Source of the DNA: Bacillus safensis FO-36b
GTDB lineage: Bacteria > Bacillota > Bacilli > Bacillales > Bacillaceae
Direction of reading: 5' to 3'
Length of the DNA: 64,000 bases
Assembly: GCF_000691165.1 (NCBI RefSeq)
Contig: NZ_ASJD01000002.1
Span: 248,001 to 312,000 of the forward strand
The notes beneath the pieces were generated by a model, which saw nothing but the letters and a program-made list of their open reading frames with translations, did not search any database and had not been told where the DNA came from. Both the position numbers and the translations under genes were made by a program. Within the stretch, counting starts at the first letter, position 1, and every line of letters begins with the position of its first letter. Of this stretch, positions 25,945-34,867 are shown piece after piece.

Positions 25945-26589
25945 TTATTTTGCTTTTACAGATTCGATCGTTTTTAATCGAAGTGTTCCGTTTGCATCTT
26001 TTGTATAGGTTACTTTCACTTTTGATTCTTCTTTTAAGCTGTTCACTTGTTTAGAAAATGTATTTCCGAATTGAATAGCTACTTCTTTGCCGTCAATGTT
26101 GACAGCAATTGTATGTCCATCAGCCAAACCGACATATGTGCCTTCTTTGGTGATTTCATTTTTCTTACTAGCCGTTGATTCTTTCTTTGTTTTAGAGTCA
26201 CCTTTTGAGTCAGCTTTTGAGTCAGCTTTTGAGTCAGCTTTTGAGTCAGCTTTTGAGTCAGCTTTTGAGTCAGCTTTTGATTGGTCTTTAGCAGGTTCTT
26301 CTTTTGTAATTTCTTTGCTTGAGCTGTCTTTTGCCTCTTCATCAGATTGACTTGCCGGCTCTTCTTTTTGAGCAGCTGTTTCTTTACTTTGATCATCTGC
26401 TTTTTCATTTGATGATTGATCTTCTGATTTTTCGTCCGCAGCCTTATCTTTGTTTTGATCGGCTGCTTCAGTTGTTTCTTTTTTGCTGTCATCCTTTTTG
26501 TTATCGCTTGATTGATTTGTTGTGCCGCACGCTGTGAGCAATACTCCTAGAAGCAATACTAGAAACGGCATTGTGATTAATTTTTTCAA
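25945..26589 (-). CDS. LytA-like lipoprotein with Lys/Asp/Ser repeat region
   Basis: 214 residues from the TTG at 26589, which has AGAGG 8 bases upstream; a GTG three codons earlier abuts the ribosome site. Lipoprotein signal with lipobox LLTACG, nearly the same as LytA. Residues ~25-150 are highly charged and disordered, ending in KADS tetrapeptide repeats. The C-terminal domain (GTYVGLADGHTIAVNIDGKE...) matches the LytA C-terminal domain (FIGMADAHTVEV), so this is a LytA paralogue with an added linker. Role unknown; its position beside a second amidase gene suggests work with autolysins. Confidence 0.82.
   Translation of the reverse strand: MKKLITMPFLVLLLGVLLTACGTTNQSSDNKKDDSKKETTEAADQNKDKAADEKSEDQSSNEKADDQSKETAAQKEEPASQSDEEAKDSSSKEITKEEPAKDQSKADSKADSKADSKADSKADSKADSKGDSKTKKESTASKKNEITKEGTYVGLADGHTIAVNIDGKEVAIQFGNTFSKQVNSLKEESKVKVTYTKDANGTLRLKTIESVKAK
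26203..26274. repeat. Six tandem copies of a 12-bp unit in a coding region
   Basis: Six perfect copies of TTTTGAGTCAGC, start to start every 12 bases, followed by a partial copy (TTTTGA). On the minus strand each unit encodes four residues (KADS). Because 12 is a multiple of three, gain or loss of units keeps the frame and only changes linker length. Confidence 0.95.
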
Positions 26590-26726
26590 GATCGTCACCT
26601 CTTCATGATTTGTCGGTTTGCTGTCGTTTGAAGATTTATGTGTAAACCATTCACCTTCTATGTTTCAATTATAACAAACATAACCAAAAATGAAATGTAT
26701 TTTTAACTTGACACATCATTCATGAT

Positions 26727-28223
26727 TCATTTTACGTCAAAGTAGTTGGACACACCCGTTGCAATTCCAGAAGCCAGCCGATCCTTTGCAGCGGTAGATT
26801 TTAAAATACTCGCATCGATTGGACTTGTTACAAAGCCGGTTTCTAGCAAAATACTCGGCATTCTAGAATATTTGATGACGTAGAACCCTGCTGTTTTCAC
26901 TCCGCGATCTTTTGTTCCAAGGGCACTGACCATTCGGGGCTGCACCTGTTGTGCCAGCTTGACACTATGAGCAGCCGCATATGTTGTATCATAATACGTC
27001 TCTGTTCCATTCGCACCGCTGTTATCATTTGCGTTGGCGTGGATACTGATAAATATATCAGCACTTGCCTGCGCTCCTTTACTGACACGTGTCTGCAAGG
27101 AGTCAAATGTATCAGAAGTTCTTGACATGACAGTAAGGGCACCCGCTTGGTGAAGTCTCGACCGCAGCTTTAATGCTACTTCTAAATTGATGTTCTTTTC
27201 AAGCAGCCCATTCCCTATCGCTCCAGCATCCTGCGCACCATGACCTGGATCAATAAAAATTGTTTCGCCTAACACCGCATTTTTCAACTGTGTGATGACA
27301 TTTGATTGAATGGTTGATGTTCCGCCTACCACAGAAAATGCTGACATCTGTTTGGCCCCAATGACTTTTCTGATAGCATCCGGCACCGTTTGAGCATCTG
27401 TGAGAAGAAGGGTTTGTCCCTGTTTCGCTGCTATACTTGCCGCAGCGGCTGCATCTGCATAGGCATACCCATGACTCATAAATGTGTGGCTTGTCTTCAT
27501 TGGATACGTTTTAACAATTTGGGCAGCCACCTCATACCGATTGGCTCCGCTTATTCTGACTGGTGAGGGAAGCTTTTGAAAAGCAGTTTTATTGATACTT
27601 GCTTCTCCGCCGATCACAATGGTCCGCTTGACTGCTTTGTTTTTTAATAGATTGGCTGTTTCCTCGCGCAGTCCTTTCGCATCTGTTAATAAAATGGGGT
27701 AGCCTTGTTTGGCAGCGTACGGAGCAATCGCGACAGCATCAGCATAAGCAGAACCATTCACGACGACAGCCGCACTAGCACTCTTCATGTGCTTAGCCAC
27801 ATTTGCCGCCAATTCATAGCGGTTCTTTCCTTGAATACGGAAAACGGATAGATTCATTGCTTTTAGCTGCTTCACGACTTTTTCAGAAATACTTGCAGTC
27901 CCGCCAAGAATCGTTACACGCTTCGTTTTCAGCTGCTGCAACCCTGTCTTTACAGCACCTGAAAGACTGCCAGCATTCGTTAACAGGACTGGGGCCCCTT
28001 GCTGGTAAGCATAAGGCACAGCACTCAGGGCATCTGCATAAGCATCACCGCCCACAAGAACAACAGCAGGCGCTTCCTGCCAGCCCCTTTTCGCGGTATT
28101 TACAGCCACTTCATATCGATTGCTTCCTTCTATCCTCGATACAGCGTGCTGGGCAAAAACGGATGGTGTATATAAACATAGTGAAACAGTAATCAGTAAC
28201 ATACATTTGATATCAAAACGCAT
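26727..28223 (-). CDS. Second LytC-type N-acetylmuramoyl-L-alanine amidase
   Basis: 498 residues. Signal peptide (MRFDIKCMLLITVSLCLYTPSVFAQH), three CW_binding_2 repeats (RIEGSNRYEVAVNTAKRGW, RIQGKNRYELAANVAKHM, RISGANRYEVAAQIVKTY), then an Amidase_3 domain with all zinc and catalytic residues visible (FIDPGHGAQDAG, LLEKNINLE, FISIHANAND, LLETGF). It cuts the amide between MurNAc and L-Ala. The catalytic domain is very similar to neighbouring LytC while the binding repeats differ more. AAGGAGG precedes the ATG; it follows the lytC terminator, so it probably has its own promoter. Confidence 0.93.
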   Translation of the reverse strand: MRFDIKCMLLITVSLCLYTPSVFAQHAVSRIEGSNRYEVAVNTAKRGWQEAPAVVLVGGDAYADALSAVPYAYQQGAPVLLTNAGSLSGAVKTGLQQLKTKRVTILGGTASISEKVVKQLKAMNLSVFRIQGKNRYELAANVAKHMKSASAAVVVNGSAYADAVAIAPYAAKQGYPILLTDAKGLREETANLLKNKAVKRTIVIGGEASINKTAFQKLPSPVRISGANRYEVAAQIVKTYPMKTSHTFMSHGYAYADAAAAASIAAKQGQTLLLTDAQTVPDAIRKVIGAKQMSAFSVVGGTSTIQSNVITQLKNAVLGETIFIDPGHGAQDAGAIGNGLLEKNINLEVALKLRSRLHQAGALTVMSRTSDTFDSLQTRVSKGAQASADIFISIHANANDNSGANGTETYYDTTYAAAHSVKLAQQVQPRMVSALGTKDRGVKTAGFYVIKYSRMPSILLETGFVTSPIDASILKSTAAKDRLASGIATGVSNYFDVK

Positions 28224-28277
28224 GAAGTCAACCTCCTTGGTTTGAACCCTTCACCTAGGATGCTTCATGGACTTTTG

Positions 28278-28311
28278 AAAAAAGGCTGCCGAGTACGTTC
28301 TCGAGCAGCCT
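28278..28311 (-). terminator. Terminator of lytABC
   Basis: Minus strand AGGCTGC ... GCAGCCT with inner CTCG/CGAG (one bulged base), loop of 6, T6 tail. It separates lytC from the downstream amidase paralogue. Confidence 0.88.
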
Positions 28312-28350
28312 AAGAGGAGTATCTGAGGCACCCCTCAGGTTTGTGTTTTC

Positions 28351-29841
28351 TTATCTAAAATAACCTGACACACCGCTTGAAATGCCTGACGCTAATCGAT
28401 CTTTATACGTAGCAGATTTCAAGATGTTTGAATCAACTGGACTGGAAACAAAACCAGTTTCTAAAAGAACGCTCGGCATCTTAGAATATTTAATGACGTA
28501 GAAGCCAGCTGTTTTCACACCACGGTCTCTTGTACCAAGTGCACTGACCATTTTAGGCTGGATGTTTTGCGCCAGCTTCAGGCTGTTTGCAGCCGCATAG
28601 GTTTTGTCATAATACGTTTCTGTTCCATTTGCACTGCTGTTATCATTTGAGTTCGCATGGACACTGATGAAGATATCTGCATTTGCTGACGCACCTTTGC
28701 TCACTCGTGTTTGAAGACTATCAAATGTGTCTGATGTTCTTGACATGGTCACAAGTGCACCAGCGTTGTTTAATTTCGTATTTAAACGCTTCGCTACATC
28801 TAAATTCAAATTCTTTTCATATAATCCGTATCCTACAGCTCCTGAATCATGCGCGCCATGACCTGGATCAATGAATACTTTTTTCCCAACAGCCGGGTTT
28901 TTCAGCTGGTTCACAACAGTTGGTGTCACTGTATTTGTACTGCCTACGACAGTAAATTTGGTGATTTTCTTACTGCTCACTGTTGCTCTCGTTACTTTTG
29001 GCAGCGTCTTTTCATTCGTTAGAAGCAATGCTTTGTTTTGCTTCGCTGCAATGCCTGCAGCAGAAGATGAAGTGGCGTAACCAAATCCTCTTCCTACATA
29101 GGTATTATTGACACTCATATTGTACTTTTTCACAATATTTGCCGCGACATCATAACGAGTCGAGCCTTTGATCCGCGTTGGTGATTTCAATTGGTTATAA
29201 GCTGCTTTTGTGACGTAATTCTCTCCGCCGACTACAATGGTTTGTTTCACATTGCTTGCTTTTGCAACAGAAGCGATTTCAGAACGAAGTCCCTTTTTAT
29301 CTGTGTATAGAATTGGGAATCCTTTTTGAGCTGCTACAGGTGCAATCGCAATCCCATGTGCATAGAAAGAACCCTCAACGACAACGACGCCTGCTGGCTT
29401 TTTCATTTTTTTCGCGATATTGGCAGATAGCTCATATCGGTTTTTTCCTGAAATACGCTGTGTGGAGATGCCCATTTTCTTCACTTGGTTGACCACATTG
29501 TTTGACACACTTGATGTGCTGCCTAAAACGATCACCGTCTTTGTTTTTAATGAAGTTAAGGCTTTTTTTGTATCACCCGAAAGGCTTTTACTGTTTGTGT
29601 AAAGAACTGGTCCATTTTTTTGGTATGCAAGTGGAATTCCTGCTGTTGCATCTGCATACGCAGTTTTCCCTACTAAAACGACTGTACTTGCAGTTCCCCA
29701 TCCTTTTTTCGCTACGTTTGCCGCTACAGCATATCTGCTCCCGCCATCAATTCTTGAGACTGAATTGTCTGCCAATGCTGTTGGAACGATAACGAAAATG
29801 GCGATGAGGCTGAGGATGGCTGTTTTCATCAATGAGCGCAT
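28351..29841 (-). CDS. lytC: LytC (CwlB), N-acetylmuramoyl-L-alanine amidase
   Basis: 496 residues, the same length as B. subtilis LytC. Signal peptide ending ALA/DNS, three CW_binding_2 repeats (RIDGGSRYAVAANVAKKGW, RISGKNRYELSANIAKKM, RIKGSTRYDVAANIVKKY), then Amidase_3 with FIDPGHGAHDSGAVG, LYEKNLNLD, FISVHANSND and LLETGF. Major vegetative autolysin used in cell separation and motility-linked wall turnover. It follows lytB by 23 bases. Confidence 0.96.
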   Translation of the reverse strand: MRSLMKTAILSLIAIFVIVPTALADNSVSRIDGGSRYAVAANVAKKGWGTASTVVLVGKTAYADATAGIPLAYQKNGPVLYTNSKSLSGDTKKALTSLKTKTVIVLGSTSSVSNNVVNQVKKMGISTQRISGKNRYELSANIAKKMKKPAGVVVVEGSFYAHGIAIAPVAAQKGFPILYTDKKGLRSEIASVAKASNVKQTIVVGGENYVTKAAYNQLKSPTRIKGSTRYDVAANIVKKYNMSVNNTYVGRGFGYATSSSAAGIAAKQNKALLLTNEKTLPKVTRATVSSKKITKFTVVGSTNTVTPTVVNQLKNPAVGKKVFIDPGHGAHDSGAVGYGLYEKNLNLDVAKRLNTKLNNAGALVTMSRTSDTFDSLQTRVSKGASANADIFISVHANSNDNSSANGTETYYDKTYAAANSLKLAQNIQPKMVSALGTRDRGVKTAGFYVIKYSKMPSVLLETGFVSSPVDSNILKSATYKDRLASGISSGVSGYFR

Positions 29842-29864
29842 CTTCTATGTCCTCCTTTTACCTT

Positions 29865-31973
29865 TTAATAGTTTGTTAGTTTTGTACCTGGATAGTAGAA
29901 CGAGAGTATGGAAGAATACGAGTTTCCAGATTCAGCTCTCGCTTTGGCTCCGTATTGGCTCATACCAATGCCGTGGCCATACCCTTTTCCTGAAATCGTG
30001 AAGTCATTTGTGTTGTTTTTGACTGACGCAAACGTGCTTTTCACCTTTGTTGCGCCCATGACTGATCGAAACTCGGTCATCTTCATACTTGCCGTTGTGC
30101 TTTTGTTTACCGAATATGTGCCTGTTTTGTTTTTCAGATGGTATGTCAGTTTGATCGATACCGTCTTCGCACGCTGGCCTTTTGTTTTCCCTGAGAACGT
30201 CAGGCTTGAGATCGATGCGATTTTCATATCAGATGCAGCAGTTTCTTTGTTTTTGAGCAGCCATGATTTCAGGCCGGCAAGGTCAGCTGCATTTGTCTCT
30301 TTTGCTTTAGACCACTCAGATGCTGCTGTGCTGGCAGTCAATGTCGTGCCCAGCTGTTTCTTAGAAAGTTTCAGTGTCCATGGATTGACTGGATCTTTTG
30401 GATCCTTTTTGGCCACTAAGTATGGCAGTGCATTTCCCCATACTTCTTCACTTGCCTCTGTATAACCGCCATTGCTAGAGTAATAGGTTGCTGAAATAAG
30501 CTGATTGTTGTATTTCAGAACCTTTCCTTTTGTAGCATCGACAGCTTTTGTTGAATTTGTGTACCAGTTATATCCTCCATATACTTGGAAGGCTGTTGTA
30601 TCAGGGACGACTTTTCCAATACTTTTCACCGAATACGTTCTAGCGGCAACTGCCTGTGCTTTTAACGCTTCAACATTCCAGCTTGCAGGCATTTCATTTG
30701 GCACTACACCTTTTAAATAGTCTTCAAATGGAATATTTTCGAGAGTCGGCCTGATATACCCTGATTCAATTGCAAAGTTTACGCTGCCTAAATACGGCTT
30801 TCCTGCAATTTGAAGGACATTTTTTGTTGAATATTTCTCAGGAACAACTCTTACTGTGTTATACGTCTTTATGCCTTTTAATGAAATTTTTCCGTTAGAA
30901 ATATTCAATTGGTAGTTTTGATTTTTTTTCAGATAGACTTGTTTGGCTAATGAATTTTTCAAGCTATCTTTAATTGCACTTGTGCTGCCAGCAAGATGAT
31001 AAGCATATGTACCTTTTTCCTTCAGCAGTGCTTTTAAAGACGCTGTGACAGAATCGGGTTTCACATACACAACCGTACTGTTAGATTTTGCAGCCAATTG
31101 CGACAGCGGCATCGCATAAATATAGCTAGAGGCTTTTGCCAAATAAACTTTATCTGCATTAATATTTAATTTCTTTATAATATTCACAGATAATTCATAG
31201 CGATTGGCCCCGCTGATTCTTGTCACCTGTGAGGTTTTTTTGATTTGATTTTCAACTTTTTGTCCAGTACTTTTCGTACTGCCGATGATGATCACTTTAC
31301 TTGGCATTCTATAAGACGGAATGGAATCTTTTTTTGTTAACAGGATAGGGTATCCCTTTCTCGATGCGTAGGATGCAATGGCAATCCCATTCATAAATGA
31401 GTTCCCGCCGACAACGACAGCTTGCTTATAGTTACCCATTTCTTTTGCGATTTTTTGGGAGATTTCAAACTTATCTTTTCCACTAATACGTCTGACTTTG
31501 CCATACTTTTTAATAGACTTCTCAGCAGCTGTTGAAATGCTTTTCGTATTTCCGACAATCAGAATGTTATCCGGCTTCATTTTCTTCAGCTGGTTTTCTG
31601 TTGTTTTCGTCAGTTTTTCAATATTCGTATACAAAATAGGTGCGCCCAGTTTGTATGCTAACGGCGATACAGAAATTGCATGATCAAATGCATCACGACT
31701 GACAATGACAACAGTTGATGGGTTTTTCCAGCCAGCAGAAGCGATGCTGTTGGCTACTTCGTATCTATTTTTGCCGTCATATCTTTTTGTCACAGCAACA
31801 TTTGATCCTGATAGCTTGTATTCCCCAGTTGTTGAGATATCCATACTTGTTTTGTTTCCGATATAATTAGACAATTTCACTGAAATTGCCGAGCTTGCCA
31901 TGGCAGACTGAAAGGGTGCAACTAGTAGAGTCAGTATCATGAGAACGATTAGTGTAACGCCTGTTTTCTTCAA
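29865..31973 (-). CDS. lytB: LytB, SpoIID-domain modifier of amidase
   Basis: 702 residues (B. subtilis LytB about 705). Signal peptide, three CW_binding_2 repeats (RYDGKNRYEVANSIASAGW, RISGKDKFEISQKIAKEM, RISGANRYELSVNIIKKL), and a C-terminal SpoIID/LytB domain with ENIPFEDYLKGVVPNEMPASWNVEALKAQAVAARTYS and the closing ISGKGYGHGIGMSQYGA. LytB stimulates the LytC amidase. It lies between lytA and lytC. Confidence 0.96.
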   Translation of the reverse strand: MKKTGVTLIVLMILTLLVAPFQSAMASSAISVKLSNYIGNKTSMDISTTGEYKLSGSNVAVTKRYDGKNRYEVANSIASAGWKNPSTVVIVSRDAFDHAISVSPLAYKLGAPILYTNIEKLTKTTENQLKKMKPDNILIVGNTKSISTAAEKSIKKYGKVRRISGKDKFEISQKIAKEMGNYKQAVVVGGNSFMNGIAIASYASRKGYPILLTKKDSIPSYRMPSKVIIIGSTKSTGQKVENQIKKTSQVTRISGANRYELSVNIIKKLNINADKVYLAKASSYIYAMPLSQLAAKSNSTVVYVKPDSVTASLKALLKEKGTYAYHLAGSTSAIKDSLKNSLAKQVYLKKNQNYQLNISNGKISLKGIKTYNTVRVVPEKYSTKNVLQIAGKPYLGSVNFAIESGYIRPTLENIPFEDYLKGVVPNEMPASWNVEALKAQAVAARTYSVKSIGKVVPDTTAFQVYGGYNWYTNSTKAVDATKGKVLKYNNQLISATYYSSNGGYTEASEEVWGNALPYLVAKKDPKDPVNPWTLKLSKKQLGTTLTASTAASEWSKAKETNAADLAGLKSWLLKNKETAASDMKIASISSLTFSGKTKGQRAKTVSIKLTYHLKNKTGTYSVNKSTTASMKMTEFRSVMGATKVKSTFASVKNNTNDFTISGKGYGHGIGMSQYGAKARAESGNSYSSILSFYYPGTKLTNY

Positions 31974-31997
31974 TTTTGTTCATCCCGCCCATCTTTT

Positions 31998-32330
31998 TTA
32001 CTTCTGTTTTTCAATCTTCTGGATTTCCTTTTGACCACTGTCATTAATAAAGTAAGAGATTTCTACTGTGTCTCCTGGTTTAAATTCATTTAACACATCT
32101 TTAAAATTATCCGTAAATTCATAGCTTAGGGTCGTATTCACTTTTTTCACTTCGACTGTATGTGCATCAGCCATTCCAATAAATTCAGCTTTCTCTTCCA
32201 GTACCTGAGGAGTTGAACTGCTTGTCTTGTTTTCTCCTGAGGACTGCTCGGCCGTTCCACATGCTGTGAGCACGATACCTAGTAGCAGTATTAAGAACGG
32301 TAAAACGACGATTTTCTTCATTTTTTTCAC
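31998..32330 (-). CDS. lytA: LytA, autolysin operon lipoprotein
   Basis: 110 residues. Lipoprotein signal MKKMKKIVVLPFLILLLGIVLTACG with an LTAC lipobox, then a short Ser/Thr linker and the C-terminal domain EFIGMADAHTVEVKKVN. Thought to help secretion or membrane handling of LytB/LytC in B. subtilis. First gene of lytABC; its C-terminal domain recurs in the lipoprotein at 25945-26589. Confidence 0.92.
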   Translation of the reverse strand: MKKMKKIVVLPFLILLLGIVLTACGTAEQSSGENKTSSSTPQVLEEKAEFIGMADAHTVEVKKVNTTLSYEFTDNFKDVLNEFKPGDTVEISYFINDSGQKEIQKIEKQK

Positions 32331-32341
32331 CTCATGTCTTT

Positions 32342-32367
32342 GTATCGTCTTATAAGTTATTATTTTA
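32342..32367 (-). promoter_or_regulatory. SigD promoter for lytABC
   Basis: Minus strand TAAA (32367-32364), a 14-base spacer and GACGATAC (32349-32342), 6 of 8 matches to GCCGATAT. It lies 12 bases upstream of the lytA start codon region, leaving only a short leader. B. subtilis lytABC is also SigD-dependent. Confidence 0.7.
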
Positions 32368-32441
32368 AGGTAAATTTAAGGTTTTTTGAAACCTTTTTTT
32401 TGTTACAACGTCTATATCTAGGTTCAGAGTAAAAAAATAAC

Positions 32442-32470
32442 TTGTTTATCAAGATTCGTAAACCTATAAT
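32442..32470 (+). promoter_or_regulatory. SigA promoter for lytR
   Basis: TTGTTT (32442-32447), a 17-base spacer and a perfect TATAAT (32465-32470), 33 bases upstream of the lytR start. Confidence 0.75.
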
Positions 32471-32503
32471 CATGGAAGAATCATAGAAAAGGTGAGGGAC
32501 ATT

Positions 32504-33424
32504 ATGAGAGCTGAAAGAAAAAGAAAGAAGAAAAAGGTTCTTTGGATTGTTTTATCGATTATTGGCTTATTCGTATTAGCAACTGGCGGATACGCATATC
32601 ATCTTTGGAACACAGCAGCATCGACCGTTGCAGGCATTCAGGAGAATTTAAAGAAGTCAGATAAGCGTGACAAAGATGTCGATTTAAGTAAGAAAGACCC
32701 GATTTCTATTTTAGTCATGGGTGTCGATGAACGAAAAAATGATCGAGGCCGTGCAGATACATTAATATACATGACAGTAAATCCAAAAACGAAAACGACC
32801 GAGATGGTGAGCATCCCGCGTGATACGTATACGAAGATTGTCGGAAAAGGCACAATGGATAAAATCAACCACTCCTATGCATTCGGCGGTACACAAATGG
32901 CAGCAGATACTGTAGAGGAACTGCTTGATGTACCTGTTGATTACTTTGTCAAAGTCAACATGGAAAGCTTCAAAGATATTGTTGATACACTTGGCGGCAT
33001 TACAGTAAATAGCACGTTTGCATTTAGTTATGACGGCCATTCATTTGGTACAGGAGAAATTAACCTGAATGGGGATCAAGCCCTTGCGTATACGAGAATG
33101 AGAAAGCAAGATCCAAAAGGTGACTTCGGACGTCAGCAAAGACAGCGTCAGGTCATTGAAGGCATCATTGCAAAAGGTGCCAACATTTCATCTATTACGA
33201 AATTCGGCGATATGTTCAAAGTCGTAGAAAATAATATGAAGACAAACATGTCATTTGATGATATGTGGACGATGATGAATGATTATCGTGATGCAAGACA
33301 GCATGTGAAGCAGCACGAGTTGAAAGGATCAGGCACACGTATCAATAACATTTATTACTACCAGCTTGATGACAGCAGCCTTGCGAATGTGAAGAAGGAA
33401 TTGAAGGAAAGTTTGGAGCAGTAA
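32504..33424 (+). CDS. lytR: LytR, LytR-CpsA-Psr family wall polymer ligase / attenuator
   Basis: 306 residues from the ATG at 32504 (GGTGAGG 7 bases upstream), equal to B. subtilis LytR; a GTG four codons earlier is unlikely. Basic N-terminus, one membrane helix, then the LCP domain with MGVDERKNDRGRADTLIYMTVNP, SIPRDTYTKI and AYTRMRKQDPKGDFGRQQRQR. It probably attaches anionic polymers to peptidoglycan and is reported to dampen lytABC expression. Divergent from lytA, and similar to TagV at 13513-14604. Confidence 0.95.
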   Translation: MRAERKRKKKKVLWIVLSIIGLFVLATGGYAYHLWNTAASTVAGIQENLKKSDKRDKDVDLSKKDPISILVMGVDERKNDRGRADTLIYMTVNPKTKTTEMVSIPRDTYTKIVGKGTMDKINHSYAFGGTQMAADTVEELLDVPVDYFVKVNMESFKDIVDTLGGITVNSTFAFSYDGHSFGTGEINLNGDQALAYTRMRKQDPKGDFGRQQRQRQVIEGIIAKGANISSITKFGDMFKVVENNMKTNMSFDDMWTMMNDYRDARQHVKQHELKGSGTRINNIYYYQLDDSSLANVKKELKESLEQ

Positions 33425-33459
33425 AAAAGAAGACTACAGAAATGTAGTCTTCTTTTTTT
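33423..33459. terminator. Bidirectional terminator between lytR and mnaA
   Basis: AGAAGACTACA/TGTAGTCTTCT, a perfect 11-bp stem with a GAAA tetraloop and A/T runs on both sides. Confidence 0.92.
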
Positions 33460-34597
33460 ATGATTGAAATGGAACTGGTTTTTCTTCACTTAATCCAAAA
33501 CGATGGAGAAGCTCTTCGACAATTCGTTTTGACGCTTGTCCATCACCATATGGATTAGACGCCTTCGACATGTTGTCGTACTCTTTCTGATCGACTAACA
33601 GCTGTTTTGCCATGTTGTAAATGGTCTCTTCATCTGTACCCGCGAGCTTCAGCGTGCCAGCTTTCACACCTTCAGGGCGTTCTGTTGTATCGCGCAGAAC
33701 TAATACTGGCTTCCCTAGAGAAGGAGCCTCCTCTTGGACACCGCCAGAATCCGTTAATATAAAGTGTGAGGCAGCAGCGAAGTTATGGAAATCAACGACT
33801 TCAAGCGGCTCAATTAAGTGCACACGATCCAGATCACTGAATTCTGTTTGAGCCGCATCACGAACGGCAGGATTTAAATGTACAGGATATACAACTTGGA
33901 CATCTTCAAACTCTTCTACAATACGTCTAATCGCTCTAAACATGTTTTTCATCGGCTGGCCGAGATTTTCTCTGCGATGAGCCGTTAACAAGATCATTTT
34001 ATCTGTGCCTATTTTCTCTAAAATAGGGTGTTGATACTGCTTTGTAACCGTTGTTTGCAATGCATCAATTGCAGTATTCCCCGTCACACAAATCGTCTCT
34101 TCTTTTTTATTTTCAATTAAAAGATTCTGCTTTGCCTCATTTGTAGGAGCAAAATGAATATCGGCAATCGTACCTGTCATTTGTCGGTTCAATTCCTCAG
34201 GGAACGGCGAGTATTTATTGTGTGTTCTTAAACCCGCTTCAACGTGACCGACTGAAATTTGGTGGTAGAATGCGGCCAAGCTTCCTGCAAAGGTTGTTGT
34301 TGTGTCTCCATGAACAAGGACAATATCAGGTTTTTCCTCTTGAAATAGTTGATCTAGTTTCAAGAGTGCATTTGATGTGATTTCAGATAATGTCTGACGC
34401 TGCTTCATGATGTTTAAATCATGATCCGGACGAATGTTAAAGGCTTTCAACACTTGATCAAGCATTTGCCGATGCTGTGCAGTCACAGTGACTGAGGATT
34501 TGATTTGCGGATGTTTTTTCAACTCAAGGACAAGGGGTGCCATTTTAATCGCTTCAGGCCTCGTCCCGAATACAGTCATTACATGTAATGTTTTCAA
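33458..34597 (-). CDS. mnaA: MnaA, UDP-N-acetylglucosamine 2-epimerase
   Basis: 379 residues. GT-B-like epimerase with VFGTRPEAIKMAPLV, VHGDTTTTFAGSLAAFY, VGHVEAGLRTHNKYSPFPEE, TAHRRENLGQPM and LRDTTERPEGVKAGT. It interconverts UDP-GlcNAc and UDP-ManNAc, the donor for TagA. TTG start with AAAGAGG upstream; a TATAAT -10 lies at 34641-34636 on the minus strand. Confidence 0.97.
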   Translation of the reverse strand: MKTLHVMTVFGTRPEAIKMAPLVLELKKHPQIKSSVTVTAQHRQMLDQVLKAFNIRPDHDLNIMKQRQTLSEITSNALLKLDQLFQEEKPDIVLVHGDTTTTFAGSLAAFYHQISVGHVEAGLRTHNKYSPFPEELNRQMTGTIADIHFAPTNEAKQNLLIENKKEETICVTGNTAIDALQTTVTKQYQHPILEKIGTDKMILLTAHRRENLGQPMKNMFRAIRRIVEEFEDVQVVYPVHLNPAVRDAAQTEFSDLDRVHLIEPLEVVDFHNFAAASHFILTDSGGVQEEAPSLGKPVLVLRDTTERPEGVKAGTLKLAGTDEETIYNMAKQLLVDQKEYDNMSKASNPYGDGQASKRIVEELLHRFGLSEEKPVPFQS

Positions 34598-34715
34598 TAG
34601 TCGATGCCTCTTTCCTTCTCATTTATCATAAGTGTATTATACAAAAGAATAGGAACGAATCCTAATCATTCTATTTTCAATTTTTACATCGCCTTTACTC
34701 TTTTCAACATAAAAA

Positions 34716-34743
34716 TTTACACAAACTCTTTACAATAGATAAT
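34716..34743 (+). promoter_or_regulatory. SigA promoter for gtaB
   Basis: TTTACA (34716-34721), a 16-base spacer and GATAAT (34738-34743). About 125 bases separate it from the start codon, leaving a longish leader in which I see no riboswitch. I found no SigB-type promoter, although B. subtilis gtaB has one. Confidence 0.55.
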
Positions 34744-34867
34744 GAATCAAATCATGCATTTATCGTAAATCATTTGTCATTTCTATCATTTGTAAGTTAC
34801 ACTTTATGAAAGATGAAAAATGAAGCCAAATCATTTTTTTCTATATGTAAGGAAGGTGCAAAGTTCA

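Noticed and set aside
26079-26492. Long open frame (137 codons) overlapping the LytA-like lipoprotein gene in another frame.
   Set aside because: It arises from the repetitive A-rich DNA of the charged linker; no ribosome site and low-complexity Lys/Gln product.
28324-28339. CTGAGG-CACC-CCTCAG hairpin just after lytC.
   Set aside because: No T tail on the minus strand; the true terminator follows at 28278-28311. Too short to assign a role.
29908-30465. 185-codon open frame on the plus strand opposite lytB.
   Set aside because: Shadow of lytB; no ribosome site, no recognisable domain, and lytB is fully intact on the other strand.
34600-34867. Looked for a SigB promoter before gtaB, as in B. 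subtilis.
   Set aside because: No GTTTAA-N12-14-GGGTAT-like pair seen; a SigA-type pair is present instead.
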